Assembly: GCF_017545445.1 (NCBI RefSeq)
Contig: NZ_JAFWOM010000043.1
Coordinates: 1-64,000 of the forward strand
Reading direction: 5' to 3'
Origin: Fibrobacter sp.
Lineage (GTDB): Bacteria; Fibrobacterota; Fibrobacteria; Fibrobacterales; Fibrobacteraceae
DNA: 64,000 nucleotides
Shown: positions 34,052 through 43,250 of the stretch, in pieces
Position numbering within the stretch: position 1 is the stretch's first letter
Layout of the letters: each line of letters starts with the position of its first letter
The notes under the pieces: generated by a model
What the model saw: only the letters and a program-made list of their open reading frames with translations
Told to the model about the DNA's origin: nothing
Database searches by the model: none
Position numbers and translations under genes: made by a program

Positions 34052-34213
34052 ATGAAAATGTCTAAACTTTTATATTGCCTTTGTTTTCTCGCCCTTCTAG
34101 GGTGTGCTAGTTCTGAACCAGCTCCCAAGGAGGAGCCTGTAAACGTTGACGAAATCCGTGCCAACGCTGCGCAGGCGTACCAGGAACTTAATGCGGAGCA
34201 AGTGGAAAAGTAG
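34052..34213 (+). CDS. Mini-lipoprotein 2 (53 aa)
   Basis: MKMSKLLYCLCFLALLGC signal with lipobox LLGC, then ASSEPAPKEEPVNVDEIRAN and AAQAYQELNAEQVEK. Nearly identical in design to the protein at 32539: matching signal, an SEP motif, DE(V/I)RAN and QAY-EELNAEQ. The similarity extends into the upstream DNA, including TATATT and its spacing, so the duplication included the promoter. The 222 bp after it (34214-34435) contain a family B repeat near 34306-34350 and no gene. Confidence 0.7.
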   Translation: MKMSKLLYCLCFLALLGCASSEPAPKEEPVNVDEIRANAAQAYQELNAEQVEK

Positions 34214-34422
34214 CTTCGTTGCGTAAATGGTGTTTGCCTGAACTCCGGGGCGTTTTGCCCTGGATTTTGTCGTTGTCTGTTTTTTCTAAACGACATTGAA
34301 GTTTGTCATGCCGGACTAAGATCACTGAGCCTGTCGAAGTGCCGGCATCAGTTATTCCAATTGAGATAAATCTTATTACGTTTACTATACTTTTGCTATT
34401 GTTCTATTGTAAACAAAAATTC

Positions 34423-34428
34423 TATATT
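34423..34428 (+). promoter_or_regulatory. Candidate -10 element of the 34436 operon
   Basis: TATATT, 7 nt before the ATG, with TTGTTC 18 nt upstream as a possible -35. Confidence 0.5.
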
Positions 34429-34435
34429 TACATCT

Positions 34436-35572
34436 ATGAAGACTTTAAAGCTTTTGTATTGTGGATGCCTTATTTCTCTTATAGGGTGTGCCGGCAGCGA
34501 ACCTGCTGTAAAGAAAAGTAACGCCGACGAAGTCCGTGCGAGGGCCGAACAGGCTTATAGCGAAATGGATGGTGGCGCAACTTCCCAGAAATCGAATGGG
34601 CAAAATGCGCCTCAGCCACAAGCTGTCGTTGAATCTGGCGTACCTTTAATAGAAATGTTGCATTCCCATGCGTGCCCGAATGCGGATGACTTGCGCGGTC
34701 AGGGGATTGCGGACAATGCGAGTTCTGCACTCACGATAGCTCAAAAGGAAATCGCGGCACAAATTCAGTCTGTAGTCGTTGCCAAGACCGAAGAAACGCG
34801 TCATTCCAATGTCGATGTTGCCGGGAACGAAACGCTCCGGTCCTCGTTCGAATCAAAAACACAGGTGATTACGACATTGCAGAATGCTCAGGATGCAAAG
34901 CCTATTATCACGTTGACGCAGACCGGTAAGTTTGGTGTTGTAGCTTGCATGCAACGTTCCGATGCGGCGAAACCCTTTATTCGTGAAGCGAACCTCTTGC
35001 AAGATTCTGTGACGCTTGCTCTTAAAATTTTTGAAGAACAGAAACATCCGATTATCAGGAACAATGCGTTCGTGGCTGCCCGCGACATGTACGTGCAGAC
35101 GCTTTCAATTGTGAGCGTTCTTGATGGGCTGGGCTTCAATCAAGAAAACAGGGTTAAAGAATCTTTTGAAACTGAGCAGCAAAAGTACAACGACTTCCGT
35201 TCGCAGTACGCCTTCTATTACCAGATGGATGAGAACGATGCGTCTGTGCTACCGCAGCGTCGTGCCGTGTTTGAACGAATTTCTGCAAAATATCCAGTGC
35301 GTGCCGCTGCTTGCTCTAACGGCCTTTTGCTGAAGCTGGATGTCACTTCGACAAATTGTGCCGAAGGTAGCCTTGGCGTGTCTTGTACGGCGGACTTGAA
35401 TTTGAGCGGCTCGAATTGCGAAGGCGAACCTTACTTTAGCGTCCATGCCAAGGTCAAGGGCAATGGCCGCTACGATGTGAACGAAGCGAGGGAACGCTTG
35501 AATACGAATATTTCCAATGGTGATTGGTTTAACGAATGGACTCAAGAATTGGATAAATGGAGACTCGAATGA
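34436..35572 (+). CDS. LPP20-like lipoprotein with mini-lipoprotein N-terminus
   Basis: 378 residues. Residues 1-45 (signal, lipobox LIGC, SEP, NADEVRARAEQAYSEM) are the same unit as the two free-standing mini-lipoproteins. A Gln/Asn-rich spacer follows, then a domain (about 75-190) with the pattern of LPP20-family lipoproteins: an alpha segment AQKEIAAQIQSVVV, the following beta segment VITTLQNAQDAKPIITLTQ and FGVVACMQRSDA. A helical part and a Cys-containing C-terminal part complete it. First gene of an apparent operon: its stop overlaps the start of the thioredoxin-like gene (ATGA), which is followed by pth after 4 bp. Function unknown. Confidence 0.7.
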   Translation: MKTLKLLYCGCLISLIGCAGSEPAVKKSNADEVRARAEQAYSEMDGGATSQKSNGQNAPQPQAVVESGVPLIEMLHSHACPNADDLRGQGIADNASSALTIAQKEIAAQIQSVVVAKTEETRHSNVDVAGNETLRSSFESKTQVITTLQNAQDAKPIITLTQTGKFGVVACMQRSDAAKPFIREANLLQDSVTLALKIFEEQKHPIIRNNAFVAARDMYVQTLSIVSVLDGLGFNQENRVKESFETEQQKYNDFRSQYAFYYQMDENDASVLPQRRAVFERISAKYPVRAAACSNGLLLKLDVTSTNCAEGSLGVSCTADLNLSGSNCEGEPYFSVHAKVKGNGRYDVNEARERLNTNISNGDWFNEWTQELDKWRLE

Positions 35573-36132
35573 TGCGCTTTCTACTTGGTGTATTGGGCGG
35601 TGCTCTAGCTTTGTCGCTTTGCGTCTCTTCTACGGCGCAGGCGGCGTCTCAAGGTAAATCGGTCGAGATGAAGTTGCCTTCGTCAATTTCTGATTCGCTC
35701 CCGTGGTTTGCTATCCGCGAAGTTTCGGATAACATGCTTCCGTTTACGCGTACGCATTTGTCTAAAATTTCGATGAAGAACGAACGCACCGCGCTTGTCT
35801 ATTTTGCGACATGGTGCATCCCCTGCAGGGCGGGCATCAAACGCCTTGTCGATAATTACGCGGAACTCCAGAAAAACAAGGTCTCGGTCGTGCTGGTGAA
35901 CATTGGCGAACGCGACGAAGAACTTGTCAAAAGCTGGGTGAAGAAGACTAACGTCTCCAAATTTACTGTCGTGAGCGACCCGTTCAAACGTTTGACGGAA
36001 GGCTTCGGGCTCGTCAAGGAAGGCGAAGAAATAAGCCTCCCGCGTACGATTGTGCTGGACAAGAATGCAAAGCCGTTGTTCATGCTTGGCGAAGAAGGCA
36101 ACGACTGGCCGCAAGTTCTTTGGACTAAATAG
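35569..36132 (+). CDS. TlpA/thioredoxin-like thiol-disulfide protein
   Basis: 187 residues from the ATG at 35569, which overlaps the upstream TGA (ATGA) and has GGAG 6 nt upstream. A signal peptide (FLLGVLGGALALSLCVSSTAQA) exports it to the periplasm. The thioredoxin fold has YFATWCIPCRAG with the redox pair Cys-Ile-Pro-Cys (residues 80-90), then VSVVLVNIGERDEE and cis-Pro region SLPRTIVLDKNAKP, all typical of TlpA/ResA proteins that reduce disulfides or cytochrome c apoproteins. Its coupling to the lipoprotein gene suggests that Cys-containing envelope proteins could be its clients (inference). Confidence 0.85.
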   Translation: MMRFLLGVLGGALALSLCVSSTAQAASQGKSVEMKLPSSISDSLPWFAIREVSDNMLPFTRTHLSKISMKNERTALVYFATWCIPCRAGIKRLVDNYAELQKNKVSVVLVNIGERDEELVKSWVKKTNVSKFTVVSDPFKRLTEGFGLVKEGEEISLPRTIVLDKNAKPLFMLGEEGNDWPQVLWTK

Positions 36133-36136
36133 AATT

Positions 36137-36691
36137 ATGTATCTTATTGTCGGTCTTGGAAATCCGGGTACGCAGTACTCTAACACTCATCATAACGCTG
36201 GTTTCATGGCGGTTGAAAAGCTTGCGGATTCAAGCAAGGACTGGAAAAGCGAACACAAGGCATTGACCATGAAGGTGAACATTGCTGGCGAAGAATGCCT
36301 GCTTGTGAAACCGCAGACTTACATGAACCTCTCTGGCGAGGCGGTGCAGGCGCTCATGACATGGTACAAAGTCAAGGTCGATCATCTGCTTGTCTTTAGC
36401 GATGACATCAATTTGGATGTAGGCCGCATCCGTTGCCGTGCAAACGGTAGCCATGGCGGGCAGAACGGACTCCGTAATATTATTGAGCATGTGGGCGACA
36501 AATTCCCGCGAATCCGCTTTGGCGTTGGAAAATGCCCTCCGAAATTTGACTTGAGCAACTGGGTGCTCGCCAAATTTTCTCCCGAAGACCGCCCGAAGTT
36601 TGACGAGGCTATTGCAAAAGTCCCGGCATTGATGGAATGCTACTTTAAATTTGGCATCGAAAAGTGCATGGAACGGTATAACGGGAAATAA
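36137..36691 (+). CDS. pth: Peptidyl-tRNA hydrolase
   Basis: 184 residues from ATG 36137, where family homology begins; an in-frame upstream start would sit inside the preceding gene. Recycles peptidyl-tRNA released from stalled ribosomes. Conserved residues: NPG (9-11), catalytic H19 in NTHHNAGF, N64 in TYMNLSGE, D90 in SDDINL and N110 in GSHGGQNGLRNI. Normal length and no disruption. Last gene of the 34436-36691 operon and followed by a terminator; linking pth to envelope genes is unusual but probably only reflects local operon history. Confidence 0.96.
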   Translation: MYLIVGLGNPGTQYSNTHHNAGFMAVEKLADSSKDWKSEHKALTMKVNIAGEECLLVKPQTYMNLSGEAVQALMTWYKVKVDHLLVFSDDINLDVGRIRCRANGSHGGQNGLRNIIEHVGDKFPRIRFGVGKCPPKFDLSNWVLAKFSPEDRPKFDEAIAKVPALMECYFKFGIEKCMERYNGK

Positions 36692-36735
36692 CTAATACTT
36701 GCATAGCCCAAAAGCGTTAGAGGCAATATTAAACG

Positions 36736-36763
36736 AAAATAGTCCATGGGGCTATTTTTTTTT
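36736..36763 (+). terminator. Intrinsic terminator after pth
   Basis: Stem AAAATAG/CTATTTT with a 9-nt loop, continuing into a run of T. Confidence 0.75.
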
Positions 36764-36847
36764 GAATTAAAAAAGTAAAAAAAAAGAAAACATTTTCAAA
36801 AAAAAACTATATTTCGCATCAATTTAAAATAACGAAGGATGTTTGAT

Positions 36848-39800
36848 ATGAAATTCCAGAATGCAAAAATATGCGTTTTTTCTATCATGATGGTTCTTTG
36901 CCTCTTTGGCTGTGCTGAAGATTTCCTCTTTTCCGATGAAGCAGTTAATACATTTTCCACGATTGATGCTTTGACTGACAAATGTACCGAGGAAACGAAT
37001 GGCGTTATGGTTTTTGTGAAAAAAGAAGCCACGATGTACGTGTGTACGGATAATGAATGGGTGGCTATGCAAAACAAGAATCATAAGTGCCACTCTGAAG
37101 ATTTAGTGGATGGGGATGGAATCGCCATTGTCTGCGATGGGGAAACCATTGGCGTGGTCAATAATGGCAAGGATGCCGACATGGATGCCATTCAAGAGCA
37201 AATTGAAGACAAGGGGTGCCAAGTTGTTGATACGACTCGCAATTATGAGGAAGCTGTTATCAAGGTGACTATCCGGTGTGGCGATGCTCAGACCGAAATG
37301 AAAATTCCATTTACTGAAGAAAATAAGAATCTTGCTAATGTCTATAAGAAGCACGTTGTTGTGCGTTTCCCGGTGCGGACCACTAAGGAAACAAACTCCC
37401 AAGAAACTTTCGAAGAACTCTGGAAAAACTTCAAGAGCGGTGAAAATGCAGAACTTACCGTGATGGAACTTGATGAAAATCTCAATGCGACTGGCAAGAT
37501 GTTTTTGAAGGACTTGTTTGCTTCTGATGATAAGTCTTTTGTGACGATTGAAGAATCGAACAAAAAAACGGTGGAATACAAGATTGCCCGCCTTGAAGGT
37601 GACCTTGACATAACGAATCTAACGTCATCGATTGTTCAACTCCGTACGAACCTCATTTTGAAACAGTCTAAAGCTGCAAAAGGCAAACGTTTCACGAATA
37701 TCATTTACAATGCTTATGCAGACTTTTCTGAAACTTCTGATACGATTGTTATCGACTTCTTGACCGACTACAAGGCTGCCCGTGTAAAGAACTTGGTCGA
37801 TGAAGGCCTCGGAAAAACGGACTTTGCAACTGCAAATAAGAAGGCCAACCAGGAACTCGCCGATGCCCTTTACTTGGAACATGAGGGGGTCGATGATTAT
37901 CCTGCTTTCGAACACTTTGTTCCGAATGAGGTTGGCTTGGCCGAATACTTCAACAGCATCGTGTGGGTAATGGCCCTCATTGACCAAAAGGACAAGACTC
38001 CGGGTTTTAACTCGGTCTATAACGCTTTCCGCAATGTCTTTGCCGAAAACGGCAACTTTAACACCGCCGTCAATACGACTTACGCAGGCAAGGAACACAG
38101 CATGTTCTTTGTTGATTACCTCGCTTTGCTTATCGACGCGAACTTCTTCAAGTGGAACCAAATGCAGCATGGCGACAACACTGCTGAAACGAATGTCTGG
38201 AGTGGTTCGGATGCCGTCTATTACAAGATTTTGCAGAATGGATTTGTGGAAGCCTATAAGCTTAAAGTCGAAGACGCAACGGTTTTCAATGATCCGTCTG
38301 GCTATAGCAGCAAGGTATATAAGTCTGATGTCAAAGGGGGATATTTCCATTACTTTGAATATATCGAAAACGATCAAGTTTGGTATCCTGTAACACTTTG
38401 GGCTGCAGGCGCTGCAACGGTGGAAAAAGTTTGCGATGCTGACGCTGTTAATTCGACCTTCTTCTATAGCTTTGAAGGTCTTGATGATAATGCCGTTTGT
38501 GTATGCGACAATGGAAAATGCTACTGGAAAGATCCTGAAAATGTATGCTTGGGCCGTAATAAAGGAGATAAGGGATCGGCGTTCATTGACAGGGAAATTC
38601 AAGAGTATGAGTGCGAATGTAATCTATCAGCTTCTTCTACTTGCGATGATCTTGTGCCTGGTATTCCGAGCTCTTCGAGCTCTGTTGCATCCTCTTCTAG
38701 CGCTGCAAGTGGCAAGACTCCAGAAGAACTTGCAAATGATCCGTCTTTTAAGCTTTACCTCGGTGAATGCAGCGCTACAGTAAACGAAGGCAAAGAAAAA
38801 CTGTTCGACTACAAAAATGCGGAACTAGCCACGACAACGAGCAAAATAACCCTTGTATGTGATGGCTCCAAATGGAGAAAGAAAGATTATCATGATGAGA
38901 AATTTGGAATATGTTCAAAAACTACGATGGAAAAGGGCGAAGTCAAGGCAGAAGTTGGTACCGCATATTATAAGTGCGATTACCTTGATAACGATAAAAA
39001 ATACGAATGGATCGCTGCTGATTGGCAAGACGTGTATAATGAAAAGGCTTGCCATTATGGCTATGTCGATAAAAAAGTGGTTACTGGATCCGGTTATGAA
39101 TATGTTTGTGAAGAAAATTCTGAATATACAGACAACGACGGTAACCATACCCATGAATGGCGTGAAACGACTGTTGATGAATATTGCGTGGGTGACCGCG
39201 TCAAGGCTACAGTGCAGAAGCTTGAAGACGAAGACCTCGGCGAATCGACCTTCAACGAAAAGTGTAACTACCACGGTTCTACCTATGCGAGAAACAATAC
39301 TGCTAGCGGGGCCAAGGAATGGGTGTACTACGGTAATTTCACCAACGAAAGCACAAGAAACAGCGCCCTCTTGTTCTTGAATGGTTATAAGGATAATATA
39401 ATTTACGCTTGTAACGATTGGGTCAACATCTACTGTGTGCCTGTTTCTGTAGAAATCGTGCAGAGTGCAATTGCTTCAGCGACAGGTGATGAAAAACAGA
39501 AATTGATTAATATCCTGTGTAATTATGGTGATTACAAGCAAGCTAGTGGCTACGCCGACGGCATCGCCTTTGAAGTCAACGTAACGTTAAAGAGTGGCGA
39601 AACTCCGAAGACGTTTGTCGCTAGTGCCAAGAGAAATGATTGGCACGAACCTACCTTTGAGGATATCTATGGCGAATGCGACGAAGATAAGATGAAAAAT
39701 CAAACCAAAGTAGCAGTTTACGGAGGGAAAAAATACAAGTGTAACTACATTTCTGGAGTTTCTTCCAGCGGATACTCTTGGGTTAAAGCAAGCGATTTGG

Positions 39801-40699
39801 ATGAAAACGCAACGCTTGGAATTTGCACAAGAAATCGAATGAAAGAAAAAGATGTCGCTATAGTCGGTGACGCATACTATGGATGTCTTGGTAATGGTGA
39901 CGCAGAAGGAATCCCCGCAAGTTCTTCCTCCACAGATTGGCTAGAAATTGATGAAAATAAGTACCTTAACGCCAAGCTTGGTAAGTGCGATACCGATGAA
40001 GGTGATACTAAAAATATTAAAGACATTAAGAGCGAAACCCTCATGGATGGTAAAAGCCACAGTTTCAAGTGCTCTATAGCTAAAGAAGTCGTAAATGACT
40101 ATGGTAAGTGGGTTGACGCCTCCACAGACATTGCTCTCAACCAGATTTGCTACAGAGATAACGAAGGTACAACTGTTACCAAAGAAAGCGTAATCTATGT
40201 CTGTGCGTACAAGGATGAATCGTCCATGTATCAGTGGATTACTTCTGATGAGTACTGCGAAACTAATGGTGAAAATCTGATTTACGGTGGGTATTTTGAC
40301 AATCCGTCTAGTTCTTCTAGTATGTCTCACTGTAGCAAAAGCGGAAGTCCTAAATGCCAAACGGAAACCGGCAAGAAAATCTGCCATGTCGGTACCGAGT
40401 CTTTCGTCAAATTGGATAGCGCATGGCAATCTGTGGCAAAATATTGCGAAGACAATTCTACAGGTTCCGCCTGTGAATTTGTCAAACATGAAGGTAATAT
40501 ACGCGAGCCTACTCTTAAGTATTACGAACAAACGGAATACTACGTAAATACAGAACAAGGTTATTATAAGAAAGCAGAAACTGCAGAAGAATATTGCGAT
40601 GCGTTTGATCTGAATCATGAAAAGCTCTGCGTATTTGGATTTGACGTTTATTCTTATAGCGAAAGTTCCAGTGAATGGATTCTTTTCCGTGAAAACTGA
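36848..40699 (+). CDS. Giant Cys-repeat lipoprotein (1283 aa)
   Basis: Start taken at the second in-frame ATG (36848), with AAGGA 8 nt upstream and opening MKFQNAKICVFSIMMVLCLFGC (lipobox LFGC). An N-terminal Cys unit (about 40-75, KCTEETNGVMVFV ... MYVCTDNEWVAM) is followed by an all-alpha-looking central region (150-530), a short poly-Ser linker (PSSSSSVASSSSAAS, near 613-627) and at least seven tandem degenerate units of 60-80 residues with the pattern C-x(5-8)-G-x(10-16)-Y-x-C-x(4-10)-W. The paired Cys and terminal Trp suggest small disulfide-stapled beta domains displayed on the surface. A second Ser cluster (NPSSSSSMS) lies near residue 1155. The same unit occurs in the lipoprotein at 47025. 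Function unknown; adhesion or glycan binding is inference. Confidence 0.75.
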   Translation: MKFQNAKICVFSIMMVLCLFGCAEDFLFSDEAVNTFSTIDALTDKCTEETNGVMVFVKKEATMYVCTDNEWVAMQNKNHKCHSEDLVDGDGIAIVCDGETIGVVNNGKDADMDAIQEQIEDKGCQVVDTTRNYEEAVIKVTIRCGDAQTEMKIPFTEENKNLANVYKKHVVVRFPVRTTKETNSQETFEELWKNFKSGENAELTVMELDENLNATGKMFLKDLFASDDKSFVTIEESNKKTVEYKIARLEGDLDITNLTSSIVQLRTNLILKQSKAAKGKRFTNIIYNAYADFSETSDTIVIDFLTDYKAARVKNLVDEGLGKTDFATANKKANQELADALYLEHEGVDDYPAFEHFVPNEVGLAEYFNSIVWVMALIDQKDKTPGFNSVYNAFRNVFAENGNFNTAVNTTYAGKEHSMFFVDYLALLIDANFFKWNQMQHGDNTAETNVWSGSDAVYYKILQNGFVEAYKLKVEDATVFNDPSGYSSKVYKSDVKGGYFHYFEYIENDQVWYPVTLWAAGAATVEKVCDADAVNSTFFYSFEGLDDNAVCVCDNGKCYWKDPENVCLGRNKGDKGSAFIDREIQEYECECNLSASSTCDDLVPGIPSSSSSVASSSSAASGKTPEELANDPSFKLYLGECSATVNEGKEKLFDYKNAELATTTSKITLVCDGSKWRKKDYHDEKFGICSKTTMEKGEVKAEVGTAYYKCDYLDNDKKYEWIAADWQDVYNEKACHYGYVDKKVVTGSGYEYVCEENSEYTDNDGNHTHEWRETTVDEYCVGDRVKATVQKLEDEDLGESTFNEKCNYHGSTYARNNTASGAKEWVYYGNFTNESTRNSALLFLNGYKDNIIYACNDWVNIYCVPVSVEIVQSAIASATGDEKQKLINILCNYGDYKQASGYADGIAFEVNVTLKSGETPKTFVASAKRNDWHEPTFEDIYGECDEDKMKNQTKVAVYGGKKYKCNYISGVSSSGYSWVKASDLDENATLGICTRNRMKEKDVAIVGDAYYGCLGNGDAEGIPASSSSTDWLEIDENKYLNAKLGKCDTDEGDTKNIKDIKSETLMDGKSHSFKCSIAKEVVNDYGKWVDASTDIALNQICYRDNEGTTVTKESVIYVCAYKDESSMYQWITSDEYCETNGENLIYGGYFDNPSSSSSMSHCSKSGSPKCQTETGKKICHVGTESFVKLDSAWQSVAKYCEDNSTGSACEFVKHEGNIREPTLKYYEQTEYYVNTEQGYYKKAETAEEYCDAFDLNHEKLCVFGFDVYSYSESSSEWILFREN

Positions 40700-40729
40700 C
40701 CGACCCGTGGATAGAATTTGTACTAGAAC

Positions 40730-42799
40730 ATGAAAAAACTTACCCTTATACTTGCACTTGCGCAGGCGGCGGTATTATATGCTGCGGAATCTATCCGTTA
40801 CAAGGACCGCATGTTCGAAGTTGAAAAAACTTCGGATGTGGTTTTTGCGACGAATGTTCCGCAGTTGAAAACACTGCATTCGCTTGCACAAACGATAAAG
40901 ACTTATGGTAGTCAAAACGTCTATTTTTACGCTAATGAAACCGATACGAAACAGGTTGATTTGAAAATGGACATCTACACTCCGAAAGGAGATGTGGCTA
41001 CAAAGCGTGCCGCCGTCATCGTTGCTCATGGGGGGGCGATGATTAGCGGCTCTAAGAGTACGACGCAAAAATCGGTTGCTTATTGTGATTCTTTGGCTGC
41101 ACGCGGTTTCGTTACCGTATCTATGGGTTATCGCCTTGGCGTGTCGCTTTCGGGAACATTTTCTTTACAGACTCTATTGAAAAAAGGTTCAAGTCAAGAA
41201 TTAAAAGTTGATAGTGCTGATTACGCCCGTGCCGTCTATCGAGGTGTGCAAGATATCAATGCCGCCGTCCGTTACATGCGTAAACATGCAGAGGATTATG
41301 GCATTGACCCGAAACGGATTTACGTTCTCGGAAACAGTTCCGGTGCAATCCTTGCCATGGAAAATATATATGCAAACAGCAAGGACGATTTCCCGAGCTA
41401 TATGGAATACAAAAATGTCCCGAATCTTGGTGAATTGAACGATTTTGGCGAACAAGATGTTGATGCCCATGCCAATGGCGGAGTGCTCTTGTGGGGTGCC
41501 ATTCATGACCCGAAGGTTATCAAGTACAACAGGACTCCGGTTTTCCTTGCCCATGGAGGCAAAGATCAGACTGTTCTGTTCAAGACGGGCCGCCCGTTGC
41601 AATCTTATTCGGTGACGGATGCACTTCCTAAAGCTTTTGCGGAAAGGTTGTCAATTAATATCGAAACTCCGACACTTTATGGTAGCTATGTCATTGATTC
41701 TGCATTGACTGTCAATAACGGTAAGAGAGCTAGACCTGCGACTTATTTTGTTGAAAATGCAATGCATGAATTTTACAACAAAGAAGATTATACAGAAGAA
41801 GTCCAAACTAGAGCTTTTAATTTCTTGTATAAACTTGCTACTGAAAATAAGATTGTCTATACCACTGCTGCAATCACTATAAGCGAAGATGACAATGGAA
41901 AGTATCATGCTGTTGTTGACGGGGATTATGATGGAACCGATTCCGTCAAGGTTAGCGAGAACTTCGATGTGGAAGATGTCGTTTTTGATAGGGAATTTAG
42001 CCTGTCTGGCTTATCTACCGTCACGTTGCCTTTCTGCGTGGACTCTATCAATGTTTATGGAGCAAAGCAGTTCTTGAGGTTTGTTGGCGTGAAACCCAAT
42101 GCTGCAGGTGTAAATGAAGTTTGGATAGAACGTGTTTGGTGCGATCTTCCGGCTCTTCTTGAGGATATTGATGATGATATGGGGTTGAGTGCCGACCAAA
42201 AAGAGAAAATGGCAACCAATGTTACGGAAAAGTGCAATTCTATACCCAACAAGCTATTTGCCTATACTCCGTATATTGTACAATTGAAGGATAATTCACT
42301 TTCGTTTAGCAATGCGGTGCGGGTCGAAAAGACGAAAGCCTCGGCTGATACTGTCGTTGGCAACTGGATTTTCCGCGGGACGCTTGCTGCGAAGGTTTGG
42401 TACGAAGGCCACCCTGAATTAGGCTATGCTTACGGCTATTCTGCTACAGAATACGACCGGATCAAAGTCGGTAAATTTGCAAAAGCTGGTAAAAATGCTT
42501 CTGTTGGCTTGCTCCGTAGCTATCTGCTTTACAGCCAAAAAGCGGCGGCGGTCTTGGGTTTGTCAAAAATTCTTGATAATATCTCGTCTGAAAATCTCCC
42601 GACGAATATGGACGTCGTGATTGTCGATAATGACGGATATGGTCATGAGTCTAGGACTGTTGTCGGGCGGTTCAATACACGTACCGGCGAGTTCAAGGCG
42701 TTGCGCTCTGTGGACCGCTCTTATGACCTCAAGGGTCGCGTCGTAGGTAATGAATCCCGTAATGCGAAAGGCGCGTACTATGGGAAAAAGAGTAATTAG
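40730..42799 (+). CDS. Secreted carboxylesterase/alpha-beta hydrolase with C-terminal sorting-like tail
   Basis: 689 residues with a signal peptide (MKKLTLILALAQAAVLYA). The alpha/beta hydrolase domain (about 70-370) has the oxyanion motif HGGAMISGSK, nucleophile elbow GNSSGAI (Ser near 204), FLAHGGKDQTV carrying the probable Asp and NAMHEFY with the probable His. These motifs place it among carboxylesterases/acetyl esterases; acetylated or feruloylated hemicellulose is a plausible substrate. The rest includes a beta-rich domain and a final VDRSYDLKGRVVG ... AKGAYYGKKSN, resembling the YDLxGRxV ... KGxYxxxGKK ending of type IX secretion cargo. It lies 31 bp after the giant lipoprotein gene, without a Shine-Dalgarno sequence. 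Confidence 0.8.
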   Translation: MKKLTLILALAQAAVLYAAESIRYKDRMFEVEKTSDVVFATNVPQLKTLHSLAQTIKTYGSQNVYFYANETDTKQVDLKMDIYTPKGDVATKRAAVIVAHGGAMISGSKSTTQKSVAYCDSLAARGFVTVSMGYRLGVSLSGTFSLQTLLKKGSSQELKVDSADYARAVYRGVQDINAAVRYMRKHAEDYGIDPKRIYVLGNSSGAILAMENIYANSKDDFPSYMEYKNVPNLGELNDFGEQDVDAHANGGVLLWGAIHDPKVIKYNRTPVFLAHGGKDQTVLFKTGRPLQSYSVTDALPKAFAERLSINIETPTLYGSYVIDSALTVNNGKRARPATYFVENAMHEFYNKEDYTEEVQTRAFNFLYKLATENKIVYTTAAITISEDDNGKYHAVVDGDYDGTDSVKVSENFDVEDVVFDREFSLSGLSTVTLPFCVDSINVYGAKQFLRFVGVKPNAAGVNEVWIERVWCDLPALLEDIDDDMGLSADQKEKMATNVTEKCNSIPNKLFAYTPYIVQLKDNSLSFSNAVRVEKTKASADTVVGNWIFRGTLAAKVWYEGHPELGYAYGYSATEYDRIKVGKFAKAGKNASVGLLRSYLLYSQKAAAVLGLSKILDNISSENLPTNMDVVIVDNDGYGHESRTVVGRFNTRTGEFKALRSVDRSYDLKGRVVGNESRNAKGAYYGKKSN

Positions 42800-42829
42800 A
42801 GAGGGGCGTGTTTAAAAAGGAATGAGACT

Positions 42830-42973
42830 ATGATAAGCGGAAATGAGCAAGAAAAGAAAAAGGAATATGTCGCCCCTGCGATGGAGGTGCATATTATAAA
42901 CCAACAAGTGAATCTCTTGGGAAGTAGTAGCGAAATTCCTGTTGAAACATGCGAAGGCTGCACGTTCCAGTAA
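42830..42973 (+). CDS. 47-residue peptide gene (YVAPAMEV-type small protein)
   Basis: Translation: MISGNEQEKKKEYVAPAMEV, then HIINQQVNLLGSSSEIPVET, then CEGCTFQ and a TAA stop. AAAAAGGA lies 9 nt before the ATG. The layout (charged Lys/Glu N-terminus, KKxYxAPxMEV core, hydrophobic NLL, Ser/Gly junction, variable tail with CxxC) looks like precursor peptides with a leader and a small core. No signal peptide and no maturation enzyme is nearby. Short ORFs of this KKxYxxPxMxV type are, as far as I know, frequent in Bacteroidota-related genomes but uncharacterised. It follows the esterase gene by 30 bp. Confidence 0.6.
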   Translation: MISGNEQEKKKEYVAPAMEVHIINQQVNLLGSSSEIPVETCEGCTFQ

Positions 42974-43008
42974 TTAGAATAAATACTGGAAGTTGATTTA
43001 ATCGTCAT

Positions 43009-43131
43009 TCCTCGACTCTAGCTTCCTTCGTCATTCCCGATTCTGGTTTGCTTCTTCACCCTCGACTCTAGCGTCCTTCGTCATCCTCGACCTGAGAGCC
43101 GAAGGGGATTGGGGTGGGAATCCGCGCATTT
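43009..43131. repeat. Dispersed family B repeats
   Basis: Three degenerate units of CGTCATTCCTCGACTCTAGC type (43004, 43029 and 43077 onward), ending in CCTGAGAGCCGAAGGGGATT. They occupy most of the 277-bp gap before the PEGA-domain gene; the rest is AT-rich leader. Confidence 0.6.
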
Positions 43132-43250
43132 CTCTTTCTTATCGCTGATGCTTCAAGTCTTTTTTACGCTTGAATCGCTATACTCCAAGGTATAATAATT
43201 GTTTTTTTCTCAAAAAAAACTTATTTATAGGGAAAAGGAGCGTTGCGGTT

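Noticed and set aside
37625..38602. 325-residue frame antisense to the giant Cys-repeat lipoprotein
   Set aside because: No supporting features; the sense gene is continuous and has a lipoprotein signal and repeats.
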